Below, one piece after another: positions 23,752-46,802 of a stretch of DNA of 54,011 bases. The DNA comes from Ettlia oleoabundans (Eukaryota; Chlorophyta; Chlorophyceae; Chlamydomonadales). The notes below the pieces were generated by a model. The model saw only the letters and a program-made list of their open reading frames with translations, had not been told where the DNA came from and did no database searches. The position numbers and the translations under genes were made by a program. The DNA is taken from the NCBI GenBank assembly GCA_019693395.1, contig JAAMXP010002949.1:1-54011 (forward strand). Reading direction: 5' to 3'. Every line of letters begins with the position of its first letter. Position 1 is the stretch's first letter.

Positions 23752-24337
23752 GGTGCAAATGGCACCTGATCTAGTTTTGGATAGACAACTACAACACCCG
23801 CGAATCCTGCTTGGCCACAGCATGCCCGTCACGTCTGTGTTTTCGCACAGCACAAGACTACTGGAGTAGTGCAGTTGCAATGACTATTCGCAAATTGAGC
23901 GATCCAGAGAATGGGAGCGTTTCTGCCGGGCAACATGTCTGACGTCCATGTCTTCCGTGCAGCGTGGTCCAGGCTGATTCCGGCCTCTGGGGTTCCCTCG
24001 GGTGTTTCCGTGGTGGCCTTGTATTGTGTTGGCATAGCGGACCTCGTGCCCTATGTCTGAATACAGGGCGGCAGTAGTGGTCTCAGCGTGCCCCTTCGTC
24101 CTCCCGGGCGGCCTTAGCACGGACGAGCAACAAGGGCTGCAAGGCGCACTGCATATATTTGTATCACAGTGACATCACAGTATGCAAGGTGAAATAAACT
24201 CTCTCAAAGATTGTGCACTCAAGGCAGGAAGAGGAAAAACAAGGAGCAGTACAGTGCGGCGCCGGCGCGGCATGCAAGCCAGGCATCCTGCACAATACTC
24301 TGCTACTAGCAATCAACGCTGCACTTAAGGCCTGCTG
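23752..24337. other. CCCH gene promoter and exportin 3' end
   Basis: The region lies between two minus-strand genes. No exon is supported. I saw no TGTAA on the minus strand here, so the exportin polyadenylation site is not identified. Confidence 0.4.
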
Positions 24338-34509
<10,172 letters not shown>

Positions 34510-34943
34510 GACAGCAGTGTTTGCAAGGCCCCGGCTAACCCCCCTGAATTTCCCAATGCACGTGTCACTGCATGGAGCTTGTGTGCAGCATAGCCGATAT
34601 CAACAAGCCTCGCTAAAAGAGGAGTGTGATGCCGAGTGATCGGAACAAGAAGCGATGGATTCGGAAGGGTCTCGAATTGATCTCAAGGGCACATAGCTAT
34701 TGTCGGGACGCAATGGGGGCATGGACTGTCAGCTGACACCAGCAGTGCGCCAACAGTGCGCCAACAGGGCAGGCGCCATGGATGCCTCGGTTTCGTTAGT
34801 TCCCCTTACCGACATCATTGTTCAGTGTCTTTTTATCCTGCGTCTCTGTCACACTCAGCACCTCGGTCAAGGGCGTGGGCCCTCCGGCTCTGTGCACCTC
34901 CATTCCGCAGCCTGCAGCTCTGCCTGTCTGCGAATAGGCAGGA
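34510..34943. promoter_or_regulatory. Bidirectional promoter, exportin-5 / unknown nuclear protein
   Basis: Only 434 bases separate the start codons of the minus-strand exportin gene (34509) and the plus-strand gene at 34944. The two genes must share this region for transcription start. No clear TATA box was found. Confidence 0.5.
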
Positions 34944-37222
34944 ATGAAGCAGCATCGTCGCGGCGCTGCAGCGCCCAAGGGGCGCACCAGGAGCGCTCGG
35001 GCTGCGGGCCACCAGCCTCCCAGCCCCTGGCAAGCTCCTCCAGACTTGGTTTTGGGCACCATTTTGGAGCGCCTGCTCGCCATGGAAGACGGCAACCGCT
35101 GGGTGAGTCGCCTCAGCCACCAGCCGCCGCCAGACAGCTGGCAGCTGCGTTGCTCGCAGCCCATAGACCCCCCACTCACGTCTGCGTCCCACTGTTGCAT
35201 CTGCCAGTCCTGCAATCTAGCTTTTGTGTCCTGCAGGTGCGGATGGCAAGCCATGCGTGCTCCTTTTGGCGCTCCACTGCTCAGGAGGTGCTGCTGGCAG
35301 ACACCGCCATATCCAAGCCGCCGCTTGAAGAGTGAGCCCAACCACCTGCTGATTGTAACCCTTGCTGCCGCCTCGGCGTCCACCTTTGGCTTCTGGACTG
35401 CCGTGACCAATGCGCTGCCACGCATGCAGCTGGTGTCTGCTGCATGATTGGGGCTGGCTTGTTCAGGGGCCGGCAGGGCCTGTTATTGTTGGGTTGCGTT
35501 CCCCAGAAGTGGTCCAGCAGTCAACTCCATGTCGCTCGCTCCGTCAACACTCTCGGCCTGCTTGAACTACCCTAATAACAACAAGGTCCTGGTTGCAATC
35601 GCATGAGACATCTTTTTTGCGCCTTGGTGCAGTTTTCGGGCCATCGGGGTGCAGCAGCAGCAGCCGCAGCAGCAGCAGCAGTCCACGCCACCAGCAAAGG
35701 CGGCCAAGGCTGATACAGTCACCACGCAGGCGGCGGTGGTGATGGAGGCAACCGCCTCTACAGGTGCGCGGCTGGGAAGTTAAATGTGAGGCAGCCTTTG
35801 TGCCTGGCTGCCGCTGCGGTGGAATGCCAGCAGTGTTGTCAAGTGCTCCGTGGTCTGACAGGATTTGCGGTGCAATTGTTGGCACAGGAGGCTGCTTGCT
35901 GTTTTGCTGATCGACTCGTTGCCCCTGTCTCGTTTCCCCGCCCCGCTGTGCAGGCATGGAGATCATTAGCAAGCAGCGATTTGACGCCCCCCCCGCCGTG
36001 GTTGACACCGGCGGGGGGCGCTCGGGGTCTCGCAGCCGCGGCGCACGCCGCTTGCTGGCAAGCCATGCCCAGCGTGCTCTCACTCAGCAGCAGCCGCAGT
36101 CGCAGCAGTTGGCAGGGCAACAACCTGCCGCAGCACGGCAGCTGGCTGCAGCGCTTCCTGCTGCCGCATCCCCTAACCGGCCGCAGCGGCAAGCTGCGCC
36201 AGCCGAACCGCAGGGCAGCATCCAGTCTGGCATGGCGATTGGCCACCTGGCTGGCCACGGCGCTCCAGGTGATTTAATCATGTGCTGCTGATGAATCTTT
36301 ATTTCATGGAGGCCGTTGCATGAATGGGATGTGGCAACCCTTTCCAGTTGGATTCGCTGAGAAGCTTTGCCTTGCCAAGTAAAACAGCAGAAATGTCTAC
36401 CCTCTCTTCCCTGCCCGCCCTGCAGAAAGCGACTCCGATGCCAGCACGCGGGCTCAGGCTGGGAATGCCATGCGCCGCAGGAGGCGCAGGCGCAGTGTGC
36501 GGTCGAGTGGACGCGGCGGCAGCGTGGAGCAGCCGCAGCGCAGGCAGCCGCCGCAGGAGCAGGAGGAAGCACCTGCTGTGGGAGTGGGCGGCTCTGGGCA
36601 CACCACCAGGGCGGCGCAGACAGTTGCAGCACGTAATGACGGAGATCATGCAGGGCCCTCCAATGTAGCAGCGCGCCCCCGTGGTAAACGATCAGCCGGC
36701 GGCTCAGAGGAGACGCGGCCCAGCAAGCGGCAGCAGCTGGGGCGCCAGCAGCAGACGGTTGCCGGCCGTGCAGAGCAGGGCGCAGGGCGCAGCAGCAGGC
36801 TCGCCGCATGTAAGGGCACCCCTGGTCGTGCCGCTGCAGTGCGATTGGAGCCGCGGGCTGGTGGAGCCTCAGGTGCATCCCCAGCCCCCGTGCAGGAGGA
36901 CAAGCAGGCAGCGGCCGCACGAACGGAGCAGCTGCAGCCGACGCCAGTGGGGCAGGCTGCAATGGCGCCTGAGCTGTGTCAGAAGGAGGAGGCGGTGGAG
37001 GATGGGGAGGAGGGTGTGCAGCAGCGGGCTGAGCATCACTCTGGCGCGAGTGGCTCTTACTATGAGGCTGAAGCTGATGCGGGGGCAGAACAGGAGGAGC
37101 AGTCGCCTCCACAGGGTGCCCAACAGCTGCCCCCACCGCAGCAGGCGCAGCAAGCACAGCGCGAGGGACCGGCGGGCGCCCTGCAGTTGCTCCTGCACTT
37201 GAAGCGCATGGTGGGGCTCTGA
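34944..37222 (+). CDS. Basic, low-complexity protein of unknown function, 498 aa
   Basis: Five plus-strand exons (34944-35102, 35237-35331, 35633-35763, 35954-36268, 36426-37222) join in phases 0, 2, 1 and 1, all GT-AG. Residues about 30-85 are the only well-composed region (DLVLGTILERLLAMEDGNRW, then EVLLADTAISKPPLEDFRAI). A polyglutamine stretch follows near residue 90. The rest is disordered, with a strongly basic block MRRRRRRRSVRSSGRG around 240, a KR-rich part (RPSKRQQ), and an acidic segment before a short hydrophobic end (LQLLLHLKRMVGL). I do not recognise a family. Composition suggests a nuclear or chromatin protein; that is inference. It is transcribed head to head with the exportin gene. 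Confidence 0.65.
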
Positions 37223-37831
37223 CCGCTTGGAGTCCAGCAGGCTTCAGGAACAGGAAAATTGGTGCAGCCGTTTTCAATTAGGCCTCTATGATAGGAGCAT
37301 CAAGCCGCAAGAAATCGCATTTGTTTAAATCTTTAATCTGCCATCAACTGGTCAAAATGGTGGTCTCCCTTTGTAACTTGTATATATGATGGCGGTTACC
37401 CTTATGCTTTGTACCCAGCGCTTGTTGTGACTCAGTTGCGGTTCCTGCTGACCGTCTCTGCCTGTATACTTCATGCAGTAAAAACCAAAAACATGTAAAC
37501 ACAAGCCAACACCCTCCAGTGTCAATGTTGCTCAGAGACAAAGAAGGGCGCACAACAGCACGCGAGTCTCAGTCTGGGGGTGGGACAGCTAGAGGTAAAT
37601 GTGTCAGCTATGCAGCATGAGTAGGTATAAGTAGGTCTGCATGTTTCCCACAGGCAATGAGACCACACACTTTACTGCCGATGCTCAGGGAACTTAGCAA
37701 GGCTTCCTAAGTGGCAAGCAGGCAGCAGCTGGCAATGCCGCACGTCATGCCTTTTTGGGGCCGCAAGCTGGGGTTGATAGGTGGCTCCTCATCCTCCACA
37801 AAAGCCACTGAAGGGGCTGGAAGGCGGTGCT
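37223..37831. other. Convergent 3' region
   Basis: The plus-strand gene ending at 37222 and the minus-strand JMJD7 gene ending at 37832 meet here. No exon is supported. TGTAA on the plus strand at 37372-37376 fits the first gene. Confidence 0.45.
37372..37376 (+). terminator. TGTAA polyadenylation signal
   Basis: TGTAA lies 150 bases after the stop at 37222 on the same strand, a plausible polyadenylation signal. Confidence 0.5.
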
Positions 37832-40770
<2,939 letters not shown>

Positions 40771-41436
40771 AAGTGTGACAGCATATAGTTTTCCTGACAA
40801 CTGCTAAATAGAGAGCCGACAAGGAGCGGGTCAAGGCAGGGGTTGTGTGCAAAGACTTCCACTGGCCGGCTGCTGTCGAACGAGAAGAATTTGCATTAAA
40901 CATCATGAGCAGCAGCACCACGTCGTCAATAACCTGGGAACGAGCCCTTGAAAATCCGACATGACAGCAGGGTGGCGCTCACGTCGCCCATGCGCTCGCC
41001 GACAGTTGCTGATAGGGACTGCCATCGTTTACCATGTTACAGAAGGACAATCACCCACAACTTGTGGAACATTGATTACACTTGTACATAGCCAAGCAGG
41101 ATGGGATAGATATACAGGCACAAATGGCAGGCGGCAGGGCCTGGCTTGCCATCTGGTGCAGGTGTTCATGCGTTATGGATTGCAGTTCATCCAAAACCAA
41201 GCACTGTAGAGGGATTGCTCCGTAGCGAAGAAGGGTACTGCTGCGAGAAGGACGACGAGATGGCAGAAGAAGTCGTATGTTGAGATGAGATGGGATCCCA
41301 GTGAAGGCTCGGCTGAAAATGCTTGAAACTTGCGTACCACCTTACTCAAATGACCACCCACACTGCTGCAGCCTGCAGCCGTGAGGGTTTCTTGCGCAGT
41401 GCGGGTTCACGGTTTGAGGTTGTCATGAGCAGCTAA
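40771..41436. other. JMJD7 promoter and bHLH 3' UTR
   Basis: No exon is supported. Two TGTAA copies on the minus strand (41076-41080 and 41037-41041) suit the bHLH gene that stops at 41437. The rest should contain the JMJD7 promoter. Confidence 0.45.
41076..41080 (-). terminator. TGTAA polyadenylation signal of the bHLH gene
   Basis: TTACA on the plus strand, about 360 bases after the bHLH stop, with a second copy at 41037-41041. Confidence 0.45.
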
Positions 41437-43723
41437 TCAGCCGTGCATCAGGCCGCTGCAGGGTGACTCATGGCTCTCCTGCTTGCGCTTCTTCTCTGTG
41501 GGCAGCCAAAGGGCCGCCGCCTCCACCGCTTGCTGCAGCTGCTCCACGCTGAGGTTGGGGTCTTGCACTTCCACCTGTGAAGAAAGTCATGACAGCACCA
41601 AGGCCACAGGTTGCAGTATGGGACGGGAAGGAGGAAATTATGAGCCGCAGGAACAAGCGTTGCAGTGGGAGGCAGGCCGCATAGTGCGGGCCGTGACTGT
41701 TGTCAATGCATGGTTTGTACCGATTTTCAAGTACCCCCGGGCAAGCAGGCAGGCGAGTAAGAAGTGCAGCAGGCAGGCAGGCAGGCAGGCAGAGGGCGGC
41801 GCCGCACCTCGAACACGTCATACACAACGTGGTCGCGCCGTGTGGTGATGGCGGCGGTGGTGATTTCTAGCGGTAGCTCACGTAGTGCGCGAACCACATC
41901 AGCCAGCAGGCCGTGGCGGTCCGGGCAGGTGACCTGCAAATTGGTTGTTAGAGGGCGGCAGCCAGATATGTGGGTCTGGAGGCTCAGAGGACTTATCCGG
42001 CACTGATGCCTGTCCGCAGGCCAACAAGAGCAGGACATCTGGCTTACTGCCAGCAGCACCCAAAGAGGCAGGCCTCTGACCACTGCACCTTGACATATCG
42101 GATCTGCCCGTTCTCGCTTTCCACCAGAACGGCGCTTTCGCAGGACGCAGCGTCATCGGGGGCATGAGGAAGCTCTGGGCGCATGCCATCAATGCTGCGC
42201 CGGGCGCCCGACGCCTGCTGCTGCTGGTGCTGCTGCGGCTGCTCTTCTGACCCCAAACCTGGCAGCAGCTGCTGTTGATGGGTGTCCTGCAGAGAGCACG
42301 ACTGCTGCCAGGGCTGCTGTGCGCTGTTGTTCAGCGCTTCTTGGGACGCATACTGCTGCCAACCCCTGCAGGAAAAAACTAATGTTTTGGGGTACAGAGC
42401 AGGCGTGGGGCCACTGCACTTTGTTGCAAAATCCCATCAGGATTCCTGAAACATATAGCATGGTTCAGCAGGTTTATGTGGCAACCGCAAGTTTCGCAGC
42501 ACCGGGTCTCACTCATGTAGCGCAGGGATGTCACACCCAGCCTGCCCACCTGGCACTGTCAGAGCCTGGAGAAAGCTGCATCTCTGCCACCTGCATCTGT
42601 AGATCCTTAATAAGCCGGATTGTGTCCGAAAGCACCACATGCTTGGGCCGCCGTGAGTCCCCGTTACTCCCAGCTGACTCCACACAAACCACTGAACCCA
42701 GCTCGCCACCAGGGGCGTGCGGCGGCACCAGCTCTCTCAACTGCAGGCAACGCGGGGCGCAGCAAGTTAAACAGGCCAATGAACAAGGGGAAGAGCAGCG
42801 AAGCACAATGACAGTGGCGCAATGCACGCCAGTGAATGTGGCGAGCAAGGGTTGCAAGCTTAAAGTAAGCTTCAGCAATGCGGATCGCAAACCATCCTGG
42901 CCACTGCAGTGACCACTTCCCTACGTTGGTGCGCTGGCAATGCACACTCGAGAAGAACATCAAAAGCTGGTCACTGCCACAAAGCCTTGGCCAATGCTGC
43001 CATCAGCGCAAAGCCACCAACTCACTTCGTCTATGAGGTGGTTGATGCGGTCCCGTCGCTGCTTCTCCACCAAGTTATGCGGCTGCTTGGCATTAGTGGA
43101 GGGTGAGGGCAAAGAAGCAGCCCGTGCCGCGCTTGTGATGCGCGGCGGCTGGGAGCGCTGCGACTGCCTTGTGTAGTGGTGTGTCTGCTGCTGCTGCTGT
43201 GCTGTGGGGACCTGTCCCAACAGTCCACTTCCATTGGACGCGTTGCCGCCACAGGATTCCAGGTCCACAAGGCCGCCGCCAGTCACTTGACCAGGTTGGC
43301 TCTGCGGCTGCACCCGCAGCAGCGACAGGTTCAGGGGAACCTGCAAGCTCCCTGACTCATCAATCATGGGCTGCATTTCTGTAAAGTTGGTTGGGACGAA
43401 CATGGAGGGCTCCGTGTCCGAGCTGGCCATGCTGCTAGGCAAGGGGAGGTGAGGCAGGAATTGTAGGCTGTGGCCCGGTGCTGGGCCGCTGCCGCCAAGT
43501 GGCAGCGGCAGGGCCCCCGGGTTCCCGGCCTGCCCCTCATCCAGCACGCAGGTCAGCAGAGAGGTGAGCTCGGCATCCGTGTAAGTGTAGGTTTGGGGGC
43601 TGCCCAGGGAGCCTGCGAGAACATTGCAGAGGCGAGGGACCAGCTAGGGCTTTGGCGGAAGGGGTCAGGGGGTGTGCTCAATGCGGGCGTGGCCCAACTC
43701 AATAGGAAAATGAACCTGTCCAT
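41437..43723 (-). CDS. bHLH-ACT transcription factor, about 437 aa
   Basis: Minus-strand exons: 43599-43026, 42740-42550, 42365-42089, 41933-41808, 41574-41437, all phase-consistent. The basic region and helix 1 (HNLVEKQRRDRINHLIDE) end one exon. Helix 2 (RRPKHVVLSDTIRLIKDLQ) comes in the next, after a loop widened by about 25 residues. The basic region has the H-E-R triad that reads the E-box/G-box CACGTG. After a Gln-rich linker, ESAVLVESENGQIRYVKVTC through RRDHVVYDVFEVEVQDP forms an ACT-like domain, as in plant bHLH proteins, where it controls dimer formation. The C-terminal region has a basic KKRKQ. The first exon is tentative: 43723-43716 (ATG GAC AG|GT) joined to 43599 gives MDSPQTYTYTDAELTSLL. 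An alternative is a further-upstream exon entering at 43613. Confidence 0.85.
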
Positions 43724-44161
43724 TTGGAAAGCCGTTGCATACCAATTGGGCCAGGAGACGGCGGCTGACTGGGATTCTGCATACAAATAGCCCGCTCTTT
43801 GGCACCCTAAACTTATTATACTGTTTGTGCAGGCAGTAAAGTATACAGGCATCGCCGAGGCGGCCTAAGTCCCTGTTCAGCTGAGTCTTTCTCAGCCGCG
43901 CCAGGGTGGCGGGGCCACTGGCGACCGGCTTGGGGCCAGGGCTGCCCCACCGTGCCTCCCGAGAGCAACAAGAAGGATGTTCCCCTACGTTATTGCTATA
44001 GGATGGATCCATTATATGTAAAATCAAAGGCCGGCTACTTGCTGTCCGACCTGTTGGCCTGCATCACAACAAGCGCAGCGTGCAGTCGCCACCCGCCAGG
44101 GTGGACACCACTGTTTAAAAATGCGTGGAGGCGCGAAGGCTGCCTCCGCCTGTTCTCAATA
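43724..44161. promoter_or_regulatory. Bidirectional promoter, bHLH / unknown gene
   Basis: If the bHLH start is at 43723, 438 bases separate it from the plus-strand start at 44162. Part of this could instead be a longer bHLH 5' exon, since minus-strand frames stay open to 44027. Confidence 0.4.
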
Positions 44162-45944
44162 ATGATTGAACGGCAGCAAGAAGCGGCGCTGCCGTGGGCC
44201 GCCGTGCAGCAGCAAGAGGATGAGGGTTTACCCGCTGCGGAGCCCGACGTTCCTTCCAAAATGGGGCTGCAGCTGAGTGCCACCAGGCTGCAGGTGCTTT
44301 GGCAGCTACACCAGGATGACAGTCCGTCTCCTTTCACCAAGGTGAGGCTGCTCGAAGCGTTTGCCTTCTCCAGCCGCGTCTGTGTTTTAACAACTGCCGT
44401 GCTTCTGGTTTCGGTATCAAGGCAGCGTTCGGCATTGGCAATTACCCCCCCACCTGCCAGCGGCGGCGCGGAGTGGTGTTCAATAAGCACCTTGCCTGCT
44501 GGCTGCTGGGCACTTGTTGCAGTGGTGGGGAGCAGTGCTGGAGAGCAGGCCACCTGACGAGACAGATGGCGAGGGCCGGCAGGTCTATGTGCTCAGGTAA
44601 GGGGGGAGGGTGTTTGTCGCTGACGCTGCGTGGTGCAGCAGGACTGCTCCAGAACGAGACCGCAACCAGCAACAAGCAACCGATGCATGTTCTGCATTGC
44701 TGCCATACAGTCAGAAGGCAGCAAAGATGTGCTAGGAGGGCAGCTGAGCGTGCCAACTTACTCATGCCCGCTTTTAGTGTTTCCCTGCCTCACCCCCATC
44801 CCAACTAGAGCGTTGCACCGCCACGCTCGCTTTTCAGACAGCCAGACGCAACTTCTGCCTGGCTCCAACCCGCTTCAACTCGCTTCAACTCCAACCCGCA
44901 AATTCTGCCTGGCTCCCCCTTGCAGATACGACCCAGACCCAGAAAATGGTTTCACTGAACAGGAGTGCTGCAAAGTGACGTTCGTTGATGAACGTAAGCA
45001 GCTTCGGGAAGGCGCAAACCCTATATTTCAATGGCATGGCCAGCCAGTGTCGTTCAGCATGTTTCCCAACCTTGCCGACAAAGACAGTCGTACTCACAAT
45101 GAACACCTGTCACCCATCAACCACTCTTCACTGAGCTTCGGTACCCTGCTTGCCACGTGTGGTTCATTTACCTCCTCCCTAGCACCGTGCTCGCCACATG
45201 CGTTACATTCACCCGGTCTCCGCAGACACGCTGTATGATTTGGAGCAGGAGGACGACATGGTGTGGAGGCTGGAGGGTGACAGCTGGACGGCTCCAGAGG
45301 GCGAGGAGGAGGGATTAGAGGGGGCTGAGGGGCCGGTGTACTCCCTTGCTGAGATTGCGGCGGCCATCAAAACAGCTGAGCGGTGAGTAACCTGGAACGG
45401 CGGCACAGGCGGCGATGGATTTGCAATGGCATGCACAATGGGGAGCACATACATCTGGCTGGCTGGTGATGGCTTTGCAGCTGGGGATGCACAGGGGTAT
45501 CTTACCCGGTAGTGCGTCTGCTGCCGTTGTGCTTGTTGTACTGCAGGCGGCGTGGCAGGACTGTGGAGCAGGATGCAGCAGACGCACTCGCAGAGTTCCC
45601 GCGAGAGAAGCAGATGATGATTGCCACTGGCTTCCGAAACTTCACAGACCACATCACGTGCGCTGGGCCGCGCTGCTTGCACATCGCTTTTCATCTGTTG
45701 ACCTGCATGCTGACCCGGCTGTTCAAGGATCTGCCCTCTCCTCAACCTCCACCCAACCATTGTATGCCCAGGCTGCTACACTTCAAAGCCAATCCACTGC
45801 CTCCCTTGCCTTCACTGCAGAGCGGGGGTTGCCCAGCTGCAAGCCCAGCACGGACCTGGTTATGTGGTGACTGAGGCGGACGTGAAGGCCTTGTCAGCAA
45901 CAGTCATGAAGGCATTGGTAGACAACCTTGGCAGCGGCATTTGA
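44162..45944 (+). CDS. Unknown protein, six exons, about 273 aa
   Basis: Plus-strand exons 44162-44341, 44562-44596, 44926-45140, 45226-45382, 45547-45657 and 45821-45944 join in phases 0, 2, 1, 2 and 2. The composition is that of an ordinary globular protein: TRLQVLWQLHQDD, GEGRQVYVLRYDPDPENGFT, CKVTFVDERKQLREGANP, LYDLEQEDDMVWRLEGDSW, REKQMMIATGFRNFTDHI, and a C-terminal helix KALSATVMKALVDNL. No signal peptide or membrane helix is visible, and I do not recognise the family. The end of exon 3 is uncertain: the donor at 45141 or an earlier one at 45087 both keep phase. Exon 2 assumes the acceptor ACGAG|ACAG. The gene lies head to head with the bHLH gene. Confidence 0.65.
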
Positions 45945-46802
45945 GCACAGGGTGTGCACCTCGGTGGCTGGCTATATCAGCGTAAAATGTAGTTGTTTCC
46001 CGCAGCATTCACCCTCTCTGCTGGAATAGTTATGCGTATTGCACGCTAGCCAGGTTTGAATTAACGCGCATCGTTAATTCTGCACCTCAAACGCAAGTAA
46101 ACAAGCACAAGGAGACAACAACTGCTAAGAACAACAGTGCTATTGCTTGATGTTTTCCATTTGCAGTGGATTTCAAATCAGCTGACAGCCAATGCACACG
46201 TACAACCCTGCACGGGTACAGAGCTGCGACAAGCAGGTAATGTGATAGGCCGAGCTGGATGGAGGCATCGTTAACAGTGCTGAAATGCAGTCCTATATGA
46301 AAGCCGTGGGAAGAGGACGCTGCAATGGTTGCAACTCAATTGCATGCAACAACACCGGTTGCAAATTTCCAGCAATGTTCGTTTGGGCTGTAAATCAGGT
46401 TGTGAAGTCGTTGACCATACCGTCCGCATGGGCCAGCTACAAGTATCTTGCTGCATCATAGAAGTAACGCTTAGGCACCTGCGGCACAAGACGGTTGCAT
46501 GTGGACGCTGACGGCGGCAATATTCATGGACAGCACGAGAAGTAACTGAGTGAGAGGCATCGAAGCTTTAGGCATCAAAGCTTTGCACGGGTTCGAAAAG
46601 CCAACAGTTGCGCCGCATAGCAGTCAACTATTGAAAAGCATGCAGGTGCCTTGCGAGCTGTGCAGCGGGGCCCAGAGCAGGACACTGCTGGCGCTGGAAA
46701 AGTAAGGGCCGATTACCCCAGCACTCCTTGTTTAGGTTTCTCCCACCGTAGCACCTGATCAAACTCATCCTAGCGCCTTTACCAAGCTCCCCCAGCTTAC
46801 CG
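45945..46802. other. 3' UTR of the unknown gene and promoter of the zinc chaperone gene
   Basis: No exon is supported in these 858 bases. A plus-strand TGTAA at 46389-46393 may end the upstream gene. Promoter elements for the gene starting at 46803 were not identified. Confidence 0.4.

Noticed and set aside
34796..35425. 209-codon minus-strand open frame near the exportin promoter
   Set aside because: It overlaps phase-consistent plus-strand exons and shows no recognisable motif.
36084..37277. 397-codon minus-strand open frame
   Set aside because: It is antisense to the last exon of the plus-strand gene 34944-37222, whose exons join in phase; the minus frame is Ala/Pro/Cys-rich without domains.
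44035..44553. 172-codon minus-strand frame upstream of the bHLH gene
   Set aside because: It is antisense to the first exon of the plus-strand unknown gene and has no domain.
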